Positions 22,191 to 29,748 of a stretch of DNA of 64,000 nt are shown piece by piece. The stretch lies in the NCBI RefSeq assembly GCF_011297335.1, contig NZ_JAAOTJ010000002.1, positions 372,001-436,000 on the forward strand. The letters run 5' to 3'. The position numbers were made by a program, and so were the translations under genes. Each line of letters opens with the position of its first letter. Within the stretch, counting starts at the first letter, position 1. The stretch is from Catellatospora methionotrophica (GTDB taxonomy: Bacteria > Actinomycetota > Actinomycetes > Mycobacteriales > Micromonosporaceae). The notes below the pieces were generated by a model. That model was not told where the DNA came from, did no database searches, and worked only from the letters and a program-made list of their open reading frames with translations.

Positions 22191-22972
22191 GCCCGCTGGC
22201 CCTCAACCTGCTCGTCAGCGCCGGGGTCGCGCTCGCGGTGGTGCTGGTGGCTTTCGGCTTCGGGGTGGCCGGCGGCAGGCACCGGGTCGTCGACATCGCC
22301 TGGGGCGCCGGGTTCGCCGCGGTCGCGGGCACGACCTTCCTGCTGTCCGCCGGCACCGGCGATCCGCTGCGCCGCACCCTGGTCACGGTGCTGACCGTGG
22401 TGTGGGGGCTGCGGCTGGCGGTGCACATCGCCTGGCGTAGCCGAGGACACGGCGAGGACCGCCGCTACGAGCGGCTGCTGGCCCGCGCCCGAGGCGACCG
22501 CGACCTGTACGCGCTGCGCATGGTCTACCTGCTGCAAGGTGCCCTGATCTGGTTCGTCTCCCTGCCCGTGCAGGTCGCCCAGTACGATCCGGACCCGCCG
22601 GACTGGTGGCTGGTCGTGGGGGTGGCGGTGTGGGCGGTCGGGTTCGTGTTCGAGACCGTCGGCGACGCGCAACTGCTGGCGTTCACCCGGCGGTCCGACA
22701 GCGCGGGGCGGGTTCTGGACAGTGGGTTGTGGCGTTACACGCGGCACCCGAACTACTTCGGTGACGCCTGCGTGTGGTGGGGGCTCTACCTGCTGGCGGC
22801 GGTGGGTGGCTGGGCGGGCGCGATGACCGTGCTCTCGCCGCTGCTGATGACCTGGTTCCTGGCGGCGAAGACCGGGAAGCCGCTGCTGGAGGCGGATCTG
22901 CTGCGCCGCCGCCCCGGCTATGCCGACTACGTCCGGCGTACCAGCGGATTCTTTCCTCTGCCGCCCCGCTGA
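22187..22972 (+). CDS. DUF1295 membrane protein (steroid 5-alpha-reductase C-terminal type)
   Basis: A 261-residue protein with about six transmembrane helices. The C-terminal signature is present: DSGLWRYTRHPNYFGDACVWWGLYL and LLEADLLRRRPGYADYVRRTSGFFP. The family resembles isoprenylcysteine methyltransferase and steroid reductase membrane enzymes and probably uses NADPH or SAM; its substrate is unknown. The ATG at 22187 overlaps the stop of the upstream 58-residue frame. A 19-bp hairpin follows. Confidence 0.9.
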   Translation: MSPLALNLLVSAGVALAVVLVAFGFGVAGGRHRVVDIAWGAGFAAVAGTTFLLSAGTGDPLRRTLVTVLTVVWGLRLAVHIAWRSRGHGEDRRYERLLARARGDRDLYALRMVYLLQGALIWFVSLPVQVAQYDPDPPDWWLVVGVAVWAVGFVFETVGDAQLLAFTRRSDSAGRVLDSGLWRYTRHPNYFGDACVWWGLYLLAAVGGWAGAMTVLSPLLMTWFLAAKTGKPLLEADLLRRRPGYADYVRRTSGFFPLPPR

Positions 22973-23005
22973 GCCCGGTCCGCGTCTTTCGCATCGGGCT
23001 CGCAC

Positions 23006-23044
23006 GGACAGGGCCCGCCGGCGAGTCGCCGGCGGGCCCTGTCC
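23006..23044. terminator. Very long hairpin terminator between convergent genes
   Basis: A perfect inverted repeat (23006-23024 with 23026-23044, centre at 23025; the central bases form the loop). It sits between the DUF1295 gene and the fasciclin gene, which converge. Confidence 0.75.
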
Positions 23045-23053
23045 GGGAGGCGC

Positions 23054-23680
23054 TTACTGGGGCATGAGCACCGAGTCGATGATGTAGACGGTGGCGTTGG
23101 CGGTCTGCACGTTGCCGCAGACGACCTTGGCCGAGCCGTTGACGGTGAAGGCCTCGCCGGAGCCCGCGACGGTGATCTCGCCGCCCTGCAGGGTCTTGTG
23201 CGTGCCCGCGAGCTGCTCCGGGGTCAGTTTCCCGGCCACCACGTGGTAGGTGAGGATCTTGGTGAGGGTGGCGTTGTCGGCCAGCACCTTGTCCAGATCA
23301 GCCTTCGGGATCTTGGCGAAGGCGTCGTTGGTCGGGGCGAACACCGTGATCGCCGGGGCGCTGTTGAGCGTGTCGACGAGGTTGGCCTTCTTCACCGCTG
23401 TGACCAGCGTCGACAGCAGGGGGTTGCCCGACGCGGCGGTGGCGACCGGAACCTTGGCCATCGCCTGGAAACTGCCCGCGTCGGCCGGGTCCGTCGGGAC
23501 GGCGGCGCAGCCGGCCCCGAACTCGCCCACCGGCGCGGCGGCCACGGAGGAGGCCATGGCGCTCGGCGTCGAGGCCCCGGCTGAGGCGGCAGGGGTGGCG
23601 GATCCGCTGCCGCACGCGGTCAGGGCCAGCGCGGCCACGCCGGCGGTGAGCACGGCGACGAGCATGTTCTTCGACTTCAT
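23054..23680 (-). CDS. Fasciclin-domain lipoprotein
   Basis: A 208-residue protein with a lipobox (ALTACGSG, Cys near residue 23), a Ser/Ala-rich linker, and one FAS1 domain. H1 is AITVFAPTNDAFAKIP, followed by LTYHVVAGKL, and H2 is TVYIIDSVLMP. It resembles MPT70/MPT83-type secreted proteins of actinobacteria, whose genes are typical SigK targets. An ECF sigma/RskA pair lies about 10 kb away, so control by that sigma factor is plausible (inference). The ATG at 23680 with an AGGGT-type ribosome binding site is preferred. Confidence 0.93.
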   Translation of the reverse strand: MKSKNMLVAVLTAGVAALALTACGSGSATPAASAGASTPSAMASSVAAAPVGEFGAGCAAVPTDPADAGSFQAMAKVPVATAASGNPLLSTLVTAVKKANLVDTLNSAPAITVFAPTNDAFAKIPKADLDKVLADNATLTKILTYHVVAGKLTPEQLAGTHKTLQGGEITVAGSGEAFTVNGSAKVVCGNVQTANATVYIIDSVLMPQ

Positions 23681-23859
23681 GACGACCCTTCCAAGCTGGA
23701 CTCCGGCGGAATCCGTCTGCACCCCTGATTCGGAGCCCGCGCGGTGACGGATGGGTCGCAATGATGAAAAATCTGACTCGCGTTGTCGGCGCGCTGCCCG
23801 ACCTGCTGATGATCGAGTGGCGGTATGCTCGCCGTTGGTCCGGCCGATGGGGAGAATCG

Positions 23860-24879
23860 ATGACGCGGCAGCAGCCCACGATGGCGGACATCGCCAGGCA
23901 GGCTGGCGTCTCCCGGGTGGCCGTCTCGTACGCGCTCAACGGCCGTCCCGGCGTCTCCGACGAGGTCCGCGAGCGGATCGTGCGGATCGCCCAAGAGGTC
24001 GGGTTCAGTGCGAACGGCCCGGCGCAGGCGCTGCACGGCACGGTGGTGCGGGCGGTGGGGCTGACGATGCGCCGCCCGTCGGCGGCGTTCCACGTCGAGG
24101 TGTTCCGCCGGGAGCTGATCAGCGGTGTGCAGTCGGAGCTGATGGCCCGCGAGATCGGGCTGGCACTGCAGTTCGTCGACGGGCTCGACGCCGAGATCGA
24201 GGTCTACCGCCGGTGGAGCGCCGACCGGCGGGTCGCCGGGGTGCTGCTGTGCGACCTGGTGGCCGACGATCCCCGGGTGGCGTTGATGGCGGCGCTGGAC
24301 CTGCCCGCGGTGGTGGTCGGCGGTCCGGTGACCGGACCGCGGCTGAGCAGCGTGTGGAGTGACGACGGCGCGGCGGTCGCCGCGTCGGTGCGGTACCTGG
24401 CGGGGCTGGGCCACCGCCGCATCACCAGGGTCGGCGGCCCGCCGCGCATGCTGCACACGGTGCTGCGCAGCGAGACGTTCCTGGCAGCGTGCGCGCAGGC
24501 CGGGGTGCGGGGCACGGTGCTGGACTCCGACTACACCGGCGAGTCCGGGGCGCAGGCGACGCGGCGGATGCTCAGCGCGCGCGAACGCCCCACCGCGATC
24601 TGCTACGACAACGACGTGATGGCGGTGGCGGGGCTGGCCGTCGCGGCGGAGATGGGCATCGCGGTGCCCGGCGACGTGTCGATGATGGCGTACGAGGACT
24701 CGCCGCTGTGCCAGGTGGTGCATCCGCCGTTGACCGTGCTGCGCCGTGACATCGTCGGCTACGGCGCGCACGCGGCGCGACTGCTGCTCGACGTCATCGC
24801 GGGCGGCCCGCCGACGTCGGTGCTCGATCACGCGGCGACGCTGGTGGCCCGCGACAGTGTGGGCCCGGCCGCGTCCTGA
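23860..24879 (+). CDS. LacI-family transcriptional regulator (copy 1)
   Basis: A 339-residue regulator. The N-terminal LacI helix-turn-helix is MADIARQAGVSRVAVSYALN with hinge helix NGPAQALHG; the periplasmic-binding-protein-like effector domain ends in DHAATLVARDS. GGGGAGA upstream supports the ATG at 23860. It is a close paralogue of the convergent LacI at 24885-25952, with long shared stretches (VSYALNG, GVSD, LGHRRI, AGLAVAAEMG). It probably senses a sugar from the mannan locus, but which promoter it controls is unknown. Confidence 0.94.
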   Translation: MTRQQPTMADIARQAGVSRVAVSYALNGRPGVSDEVRERIVRIAQEVGFSANGPAQALHGTVVRAVGLTMRRPSAAFHVEVFRRELISGVQSELMAREIGLALQFVDGLDAEIEVYRRWSADRRVAGVLLCDLVADDPRVALMAALDLPAVVVGGPVTGPRLSSVWSDDGAAVAASVRYLAGLGHRRITRVGGPPRMLHTVLRSETFLAACAQAGVRGTVLDSDYTGESGAQATRRMLSARERPTAICYDNDVMAVAGLAVAAEMGIAVPGDVSMMAYEDSPLCQVVHPPLTVLRRDIVGYGAHAARLLLDVIAGGPPTSVLDHAATLVARDSVGPAAS

Positions 24880-24884
24880 CCTGT

Positions 24885-25952
24885 TCAGGCGGCCTGGCGG
24901 GTGGCCCGTCGACGTGGTGCCTGCCGTGACGGCTGGGCGTCGGCGGGCGGGGCGGCGGTGCTGCCGCGCGGGCTGAGGTGGGCGGGCTCGTCGTGTACGT
25001 CGGTCACCGGTTTGCCGTCGATCGCGGCCAGCAGCAGCCGGGCGGCGTGCGTGCCGTAGGCGGAGATGTCGCGGGTCAGCGCGGTCAGCGGCGGGTGCAC
25101 CAGGCGGCAGATGGGGGAGTCGTCCCACGCGATGATGGACAGGTCGGCGGGCACGGTCAGCCCCATCTCGGCGGCGACGGCGAGCCCGGCGATGGCCATG
25201 ATGTCGTTGTCGTAGATCAGCGCGGTGGGCCGCTGGGGAGAACTGAGCAGGCGGCGGGTGGCGCGGGCGCCGTCCTCGCCGGTGTAGTCGGTGCAGACGG
25301 TGACCGTCTGCAGTTGCAGCTGCTCGGCGAGCCTGGTGAACGTCTGGGTGCGGATGGCGGTGTGGGACAGTTCGGGTAACCCGCCGACCCGGGCGATGCG
25401 CCGGTGTCCCAGTGCGGCGAGGTATTCGACGGCTTCGACCAGGGACACGCCGTCGTCGGACCAGATACTGGCCAGCGTGCCGCTCGCGGCGGGCGGTCCG
25501 ATGACGACGGCGGGCAGTCCCATGCGGGTCAGGGCCTCGATGCGGGGGTCGCCGTCGCGTACGTCGCAGACCAGCACGCCGTCGACGCTGCGGTCGCTCC
25601 ACCAGCGCTGGTAGACGGCGATCTCCTGGTCGCTGCCGGAGACCATCTGCAGCAGCAGCGCGTAGGAGTGCGTGGACAGCTCTGCTTCCAGGCCGCTGAC
25701 CAGTTCCATGAAGAACGGCTCGACGCCGAGGGTCTTGGCCGGTCGGTGCAGGGTGAGGCCGACGACGTTGGAGGGTGCCCCGGCCAGGGCGCGGGCGGCG
25801 CTGTTGGCGCGGAAGCCGAGGGTCTCGGCGGCGGCCAGGATGCGCCGCCGGGTGGTGTCGGAGACGCCGGGCTGTCCGTTGAGGGCGTAGGACACCGCGC
25901 CTTTGGATACTCCGGCGGCCTTGGCGACGTCGGCGATGGTCGGTCGTTTCAC
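24885..25952 (-). CDS. LacI-family transcriptional regulator (copy 2), likely mannan-locus repressor
   Basis: A 355-residue LacI protein: IADVAKAAGVSKGAVSYALN helix-turn-helix, ligand-binding domain, and an extra basic C-terminal tail (QPSRQAPRRRATRQAA) absent from copy 1. It is divergently transcribed from the sugar transporter operon. A sequence CTTTCTCGGTT (26002-26012) upstream of it nearly matches the operators before the transporter and mannosidase genes. It is therefore the best candidate for the local repressor. The tail-to-tail arrangement with copy 1 leaves only five bases between the genes. Confidence 0.94.
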   Translation of the reverse strand: MKRPTIADVAKAAGVSKGAVSYALNGQPGVSDTTRRRILAAAETLGFRANSAARALAGAPSNVVGLTLHRPAKTLGVEPFFMELVSGLEAELSTHSYALLLQMVSGSDQEIAVYQRWWSDRSVDGVLVCDVRDGDPRIEALTRMGLPAVVIGPPAASGTLASIWSDDGVSLVEAVEYLAALGHRRIARVGGLPELSHTAIRTQTFTRLAEQLQLQTVTVCTDYTGEDGARATRRLLSSPQRPTALIYDNDIMAIAGLAVAAEMGLTVPADLSIIAWDDSPICRLVHPPLTALTRDISAYGTHAARLLLAAIDGKPVTDVHDEPAHLSPRGSTAAPPADAQPSRQAPRRRATRQAA

Positions 25953-26001
25953 TCAGGCCCTCGTATCAGGTGACAGCCGCGTACGCGGCACGGATGCGCA
26001 A

Positions 26002-26018
26002 CTTTCTCGGTTAACCAA
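26002..26018. promoter_or_regulatory. Operator-like site in front of the LacI copy 2 gene
   Basis: CTTTCTCGGTTAACCAA shares 10 of 11 bases with the CTTACTCGGTT element in the two transport/hydrolase promoters and includes the palindrome GGTTAACC. Probably autoregulatory. Confidence 0.5.
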
Positions 26019-26173
26019 TCGTAGCGCAGCACCGCGCCGGTGGCAGACCTGCGTCAGGGCCTCCCTGCTCGCCCCACGACCCTTCCCGGTCGAAGCCGCG
26101 TCGCTGGACAACTGTTGGCGCAGCTCAGGTTCATGGTGCGAGGCCGGGTTCGGACCTTGGTGCGTGCATCGCG

Positions 26174-26227
26174 TTGACAGCCTTGAAACCCGGTCGTAAA
26201 GTCTGGGCACTTACTCGGTTCAGTAAG
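26174..26227 (+). promoter_or_regulatory. Promoter and operator of the sugar ABC transporter operon
   Basis: TTGACA (26174-26179), a 17-base spacer and TAAAGT (26197-26202) form a near-consensus promoter. Seven bases further starts the inverted repeat CTTACT-CGGTTC-AGTAAG (26210-26227), right at the expected start point: a classic repressor position. The mannosidase promoter at 29662 has the same spacing and operator half. Confidence 0.8.
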
Positions 26228-26306
26228 GAAAGTTCGATCCCTATAGCGGGACGCCGCGGCCACGTTGCCGGGCCGCAGCGGGCGTTCTGGAGATGGAGTG
26301 GTGGAC

Positions 26307-27626
26307 ATGAGACGACGTGCCCTCGCCGCCGTGCTGCTGTCGGCGGCGCTGCTGGCCGCGGGCTGCTCCGGCAGCAGCGACCCCGGTGCCGCCGACGACA
26401 GCGCCCTGTCACCGGCGGACCCGGCCAAGGTCTCCGGTGAGATCACCGTGCTGACCAACCGCACCGACCAGGTCACCGACGGCACCATGCAGAAGTACGC
26501 TGACCTGTTCAACAAGGACTACCCCCACGTCAAGGTCAAGTTCGAGGGCGTGACCGACTACGAGGGCGAAGTCAAGATCCGGATGAACACCGACAAGTAC
26601 GGTGACGTCCTGCTCATCCCGAACTCCGTGGTCACCGCCGACTACCCGAAGTTCTTCGCCTCGCTGGGCGGCGCCGCCGACCTGGACGCCAAGTACACCG
26701 CGGCGGGCACCGGCAAGGGCAAGGTCGGCGACAAGGTCTACGGCCTGGCCGGCTTCTCCTTCATCAACGGGTTCGTCTACAACAAGGACGTCTGGACCGC
26801 CGCCGGGGTCACCACCTGGCCCACGACGCCCGCCGAGTTCCTGACCGGGCTCCAGGCGATCAAGGACAAGACCGGCGCGACGCCGTACTACACCAACTAC
26901 AAGGACGGCTGGCCGCTCAGCTCCTGGTCGTCGGTCCTGGGCTCGGCCACCTGCGACGCCAAGGCCAACGACAAGCTGCCCACGGGCAACCCGTGGGCCC
27001 CCGGCAGCGACCTCAACACCGGTGACACGCTGCTCTACGACATCGTCAAGAACAAGCTGTCGGAGTCCGACCCGACCACCACCAACTGGGAAGACTCCAA
27101 GGGGCTGCTCGCCACCGGCAAGATCGCCACCATGTGGCTGGGCTCCTGGTCGCTCGCGCAGATGCAGGACGCGGCCAAGAAGGCCGGCAAGAACCCCGAG
27201 TCCATCGGCTACATGCCGTTCCCGGCGCAGGTCGGCGGCAAGTTCTGCTCGGTGGTCGCCCCCGACTACCAGTCGGCGGTCAACATCCACTCCCCGAACA
27301 AGGCCGCGGCCCGCGCCTGGATCGACTGGATCCTGGAGAAGTCCGACACCGCGGCGGTCAACCAGGCCGTCTCCGCGCTCAAGGGCGCCCCGCTGCCCAG
27401 CGCCCTGAAGCCGTTCACCGACGCGGGCGTGCAGTTCATCGACCTGTCCCAGGCCGACTCGGCCAAGGTCAGTCAGATCGACAACCTGTCCGAAGTGGGC
27501 ATCAGCAAGCCCGAATACCGCCAGCATCTCATCGACGTGGCCCGCGGCGCGGGCAAGGGCGACCTGAACACGATCTTCGCCGACCTGGCGAAGAAGTGGT
27601 CCGAGGCCGCCAAGAACCTCGGCTGA
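26307..27626 (+). CDS. ABC sugar transporter, solute-binding lipoprotein
   Basis: A 439-residue family 1 extracellular sugar-binding protein. A lipobox (LLAAGCSGSS, Cys near residue 20) anchors it outside the membrane. The mature start GEITVLTNRTDQVTDG and later TGKIATMWLGSWSLAQMQDA are typical of the family. The ATG at 26307 has GGAG upstream. It heads an operon with two permeases; no ATPase gene is in the cluster, so a shared MsiK-type ATPase elsewhere is expected, as in streptomycetes. From the neighbours, the substrate is probably a manno-oligosaccharide (inference). Confidence 0.95.
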   Translation: MRRRALAAVLLSAALLAAGCSGSSDPGAADDSALSPADPAKVSGEITVLTNRTDQVTDGTMQKYADLFNKDYPHVKVKFEGVTDYEGEVKIRMNTDKYGDVLLIPNSVVTADYPKFFASLGGAADLDAKYTAAGTGKGKVGDKVYGLAGFSFINGFVYNKDVWTAAGVTTWPTTPAEFLTGLQAIKDKTGATPYYTNYKDGWPLSSWSSVLGSATCDAKANDKLPTGNPWAPGSDLNTGDTLLYDIVKNKLSESDPTTTNWEDSKGLLATGKIATMWLGSWSLAQMQDAAKKAGKNPESIGYMPFPAQVGGKFCSVVAPDYQSAVNIHSPNKAAARAWIDWILEKSDTAAVNQAVSALKGAPLPSALKPFTDAGVQFIDLSQADSAKVSQIDNLSEVGISKPEYRQHLIDVARGAGKGDLNTIFADLAKKWSEAAKNLG

Positions 27627-27640
27627 GACGCACCTTCCGT

Positions 27641-27685
27641 GGTGCGGGGGCCGGACGGCCGAGCGGGGCCACCGGCCCCCGCACC
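27641..27685 (+). terminator. Hairpin between binding-protein and permease genes
   Basis: A 14-bp perfect stem (27641-27654 with 27672-27685) and 17-base loop, with no T-run. In such operons it usually causes partial termination or 3' protection, giving more binding protein than permease. The Opp-type operon has the same feature at 51821-51857. Confidence 0.5.
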
Positions 27686-27720
27686 TCCCAGCGCAGGCGG
27701 GCACCCAGAAAGGCCACCGC

Positions 27721-28677
27721 ATGACCGACCTCAAGACCGGACCCCGCGCCCAGGCGCGGCCCGAGGCCGACCACGGCCCACGGCCGGCCGACCCGCCCCA
27801 CCGGCGGCGGGCGACCTGGCCCACCCGGCTCACCCCGTGGGCGTACCTGTCCGCGGCGCTGGTGCTGCTGGTGGCCTTCACCTACATCCCGGTCGCCAAC
27901 ATGATCTCCTACAGCTTCACCGACTGGGACGGGGTCAGCCCCGACCGCGACTTCGTCGGCGTCGACAACTACGTGGAGCTGTTCACCCGCCCCGACCTGT
28001 TCCACGTCTTCTTCGTCAGCCTGTTCTACCTGGCCGCCGCGGCCGTGCAGATCGTCGTCGCGCTGTACTTCGCGACGGTGCTGACGTTCAAGACCAGGTT
28101 CCGCAACCTGTTCAAGGGGCTGCTGTTCTTCCCGTACCTGATCAACGGGGTCGCCGTCGCGTTCGTGTTCCTCTACTTCTTCAAGGAGGGCGGCACCCTG
28201 GACACGGTGCTGGCGATCGTCGGCCTCCACCCGGACAGGCTGTGGCTGGGCGACCCCGACATGGTCAACATCTCGCTGTCCGGGGTGTCGGTCTGGCGCT
28301 TCCTCGGCCTGAACTTCGTGCTGTTCCTCGGCGCGATGCAGTCGATCCCCGCCGAACTGCACGAAGCCGCCGAGATCGACGGCGCGACCCGGTGGCAGGT
28401 GTTCCGCGGCATCATCGCGCCCAGCATCCGGCCCATCATCGGCCTGAGCGTCATCCTGGCGATCTCGGGCTCGCTGTCGGTCTTCGAGATCCCGTTCATC
28501 ATGACCCGCGGCTTCGGCGAGAGTAAGACGTTCGTCATCCAGACCGTCAAGCTCGCCTTCGACTTCAACAAGATGGGGCTCGCCTCGGCCATGGCCGTGG
28601 TGCTGCTCGCCATCATCCTGCTGATCACCTGGGTGCAGCGGCGCCTGGTGCCCGACGAGAGGGCCGAGAAGGCATGA
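27721..28677 (+). CDS. ABC sugar transporter permease 1 (MalF type)
   Basis: A 318-residue permease with about six transmembrane helices after a long Arg/Pro-rich cytoplasmic N-terminus (residues 1-40). The coupling motif is seen in the fourth cytoplasmic loop: ELHEAAEIDGATRWQVFRGI, close to the EAA consensus. The start has AGAAAGG upstream. It overlaps the next permease gene by four bases (ATGA). With the partner it forms the channel for the sugar bound by the lipoprotein. Confidence 0.95.
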   Translation: MTDLKTGPRAQARPEADHGPRPADPPHRRRATWPTRLTPWAYLSAALVLLVAFTYIPVANMISYSFTDWDGVSPDRDFVGVDNYVELFTRPDLFHVFFVSLFYLAAAAVQIVVALYFATVLTFKTRFRNLFKGLLFFPYLINGVAVAFVFLYFFKEGGTLDTVLAIVGLHPDRLWLGDPDMVNISLSGVSVWRFLGLNFVLFLGAMQSIPAELHEAAEIDGATRWQVFRGIIAPSIRPIIGLSVILAISGSLSVFEIPFIMTRGFGESKTFVIQTVKLAFDFNKMGLASAMAVVLLAIILLITWVQRRLVPDERAEKA

Positions 28678-29543
28678 GCACCCGGGCCGACTTCGACCGT
28701 CGCGAGCGCCGCGCCGCGCTGCTGCGCCCGGTCGCGGTGTTTCTCAAGTACCTGTCGCTGGTGGCGGCGTCGGTGGTGGTGCTGCTGCCGCTGGTCACCA
28801 TCTTCCTGACGTCGCTGAAGACCGAGCGGGAGATGGCCGCCGGCGGCACGTTCTCGCTGCCGGGGGACTGGTTCAACTTCGCCAACTACGCCACCGCCTT
28901 CACCAAGGGGCAGATGCTGGCGGCGTTCGGCAACACGGCGATCATCCTGCTGTTCTCGATCAGCGGCACCGTCGTGATCGGCTCGATGGCCGCGTACGCC
29001 ATCGAGCGGTTCACGTTCCGGTTCAAGCGGCTGGTCGTGGCGGCGTTCCTGACGGCCACGCTGGTTCCGGCGGTGACCACGCAGGTCGCGACGTTCAAGG
29101 TGGTCGACGCGCTGGGGCTGTTCGACACCCGGTGGGCACCGATCCTGCTGTACATGGGCACCGACATCGTGGCGATCTACATCTTCCAGCAGTTCATCCG
29201 GGGCATTCCGGTGTCGCTGGACGAGGCGGCCCGCATCGACGGCGCGGGCTCGTTCAAGATCTACCGTACGGTGATCTTCCCGCTGCTCAAGCCGGCCATC
29301 GCCACGGTCGTGATCATCAAGGGCATCACCGTCTACAACGACTTCTACATCCCGTTCCTGTACAACCCGTCGCCGGAGCTGGGCACGATCTCGACGTCGC
29401 TGTTCCGGTTCAAGGGCCCGTTCGGGGCGCACTGGGAGACCATCTCGGCGGGCGCGGTCCTGGTCATCGTCCCGACGCTGGTCCTGTTCCTGCTGCTGCA
29501 GCGCTTCATCTACAACGGCTTCACCGCCGGAGCCGCGAAATAG
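28674..29543 (+). CDS. ABC sugar transporter permease 2 (MalG type)
   Basis: A 289-residue permease with six predicted helices and the EAA loop SLDEAARIDGAGSFKIYRTV. The ATG overlaps the stop of permease 1, so the two are made in equal amounts. It is the last gene of the transporter operon; an orphan operator-like half-site (CGGTTCAGTAAG, 29556-29567) follows it. Confidence 0.95.
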   Translation: MSTRADFDRRERRAALLRPVAVFLKYLSLVAASVVVLLPLVTIFLTSLKTEREMAAGGTFSLPGDWFNFANYATAFTKGQMLAAFGNTAIILLFSISGTVVIGSMAAYAIERFTFRFKRLVVAAFLTATLVPAVTTQVATFKVVDALGLFDTRWAPILLYMGTDIVAIYIFQQFIRGIPVSLDEAARIDGAGSFKIYRTVIFPLLKPAIATVVIIKGITVYNDFYIPFLYNPSPELGTISTSLFRFKGPFGAHWETISAGAVLVIVPTLVLFLLLQRFIYNGFTAGAAK

Positions 29544-29555
29544 GGCCACCTTTCA

Positions 29556-29567
29556 CGGTTCAGTAAG
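29556..29567. promoter_or_regulatory. Orphan operator-like half site
   Basis: CGGTTCAGTAAG is identical over 12 bases to the right half of the transporter operator at 26216-26227. No promoter surrounds it. It could be an auxiliary site that helps a LacI tetramer loop DNA, or a relic. Confidence 0.4.
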
Positions 29568-29661
29568 CCTCGTTCCGGTCCCGCTGTCTCTCTGGCGGAA
29601 CCGCGATGGAGCGCACCCTGGCAAGCCGTCTACTACTCGGGAAATTGGCAGTTCTCAATCA

Positions 29662-29716
29662 TTGACACCCGGTAGTGCCGCACCTAGCGTCGAGGCACTT
29701 ACTCGGTTTTGTAAAC
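29662..29716 (+). promoter_or_regulatory. Promoter and operator of the mannosidase gene cluster
   Basis: TTGACA (29662-29667), 17 bases, TAGCGT (29685-29690), then after seven bases CTTACTCGGTTTTGTAAAC (29698-29716). Spacing and the CTTACTCGGTT half match the transporter promoter exactly, indicating joint control. Confidence 0.75.
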
Positions 29717-29748
29717 AAGGTTACCTTGAACATTCTGGGGAGAAACAC

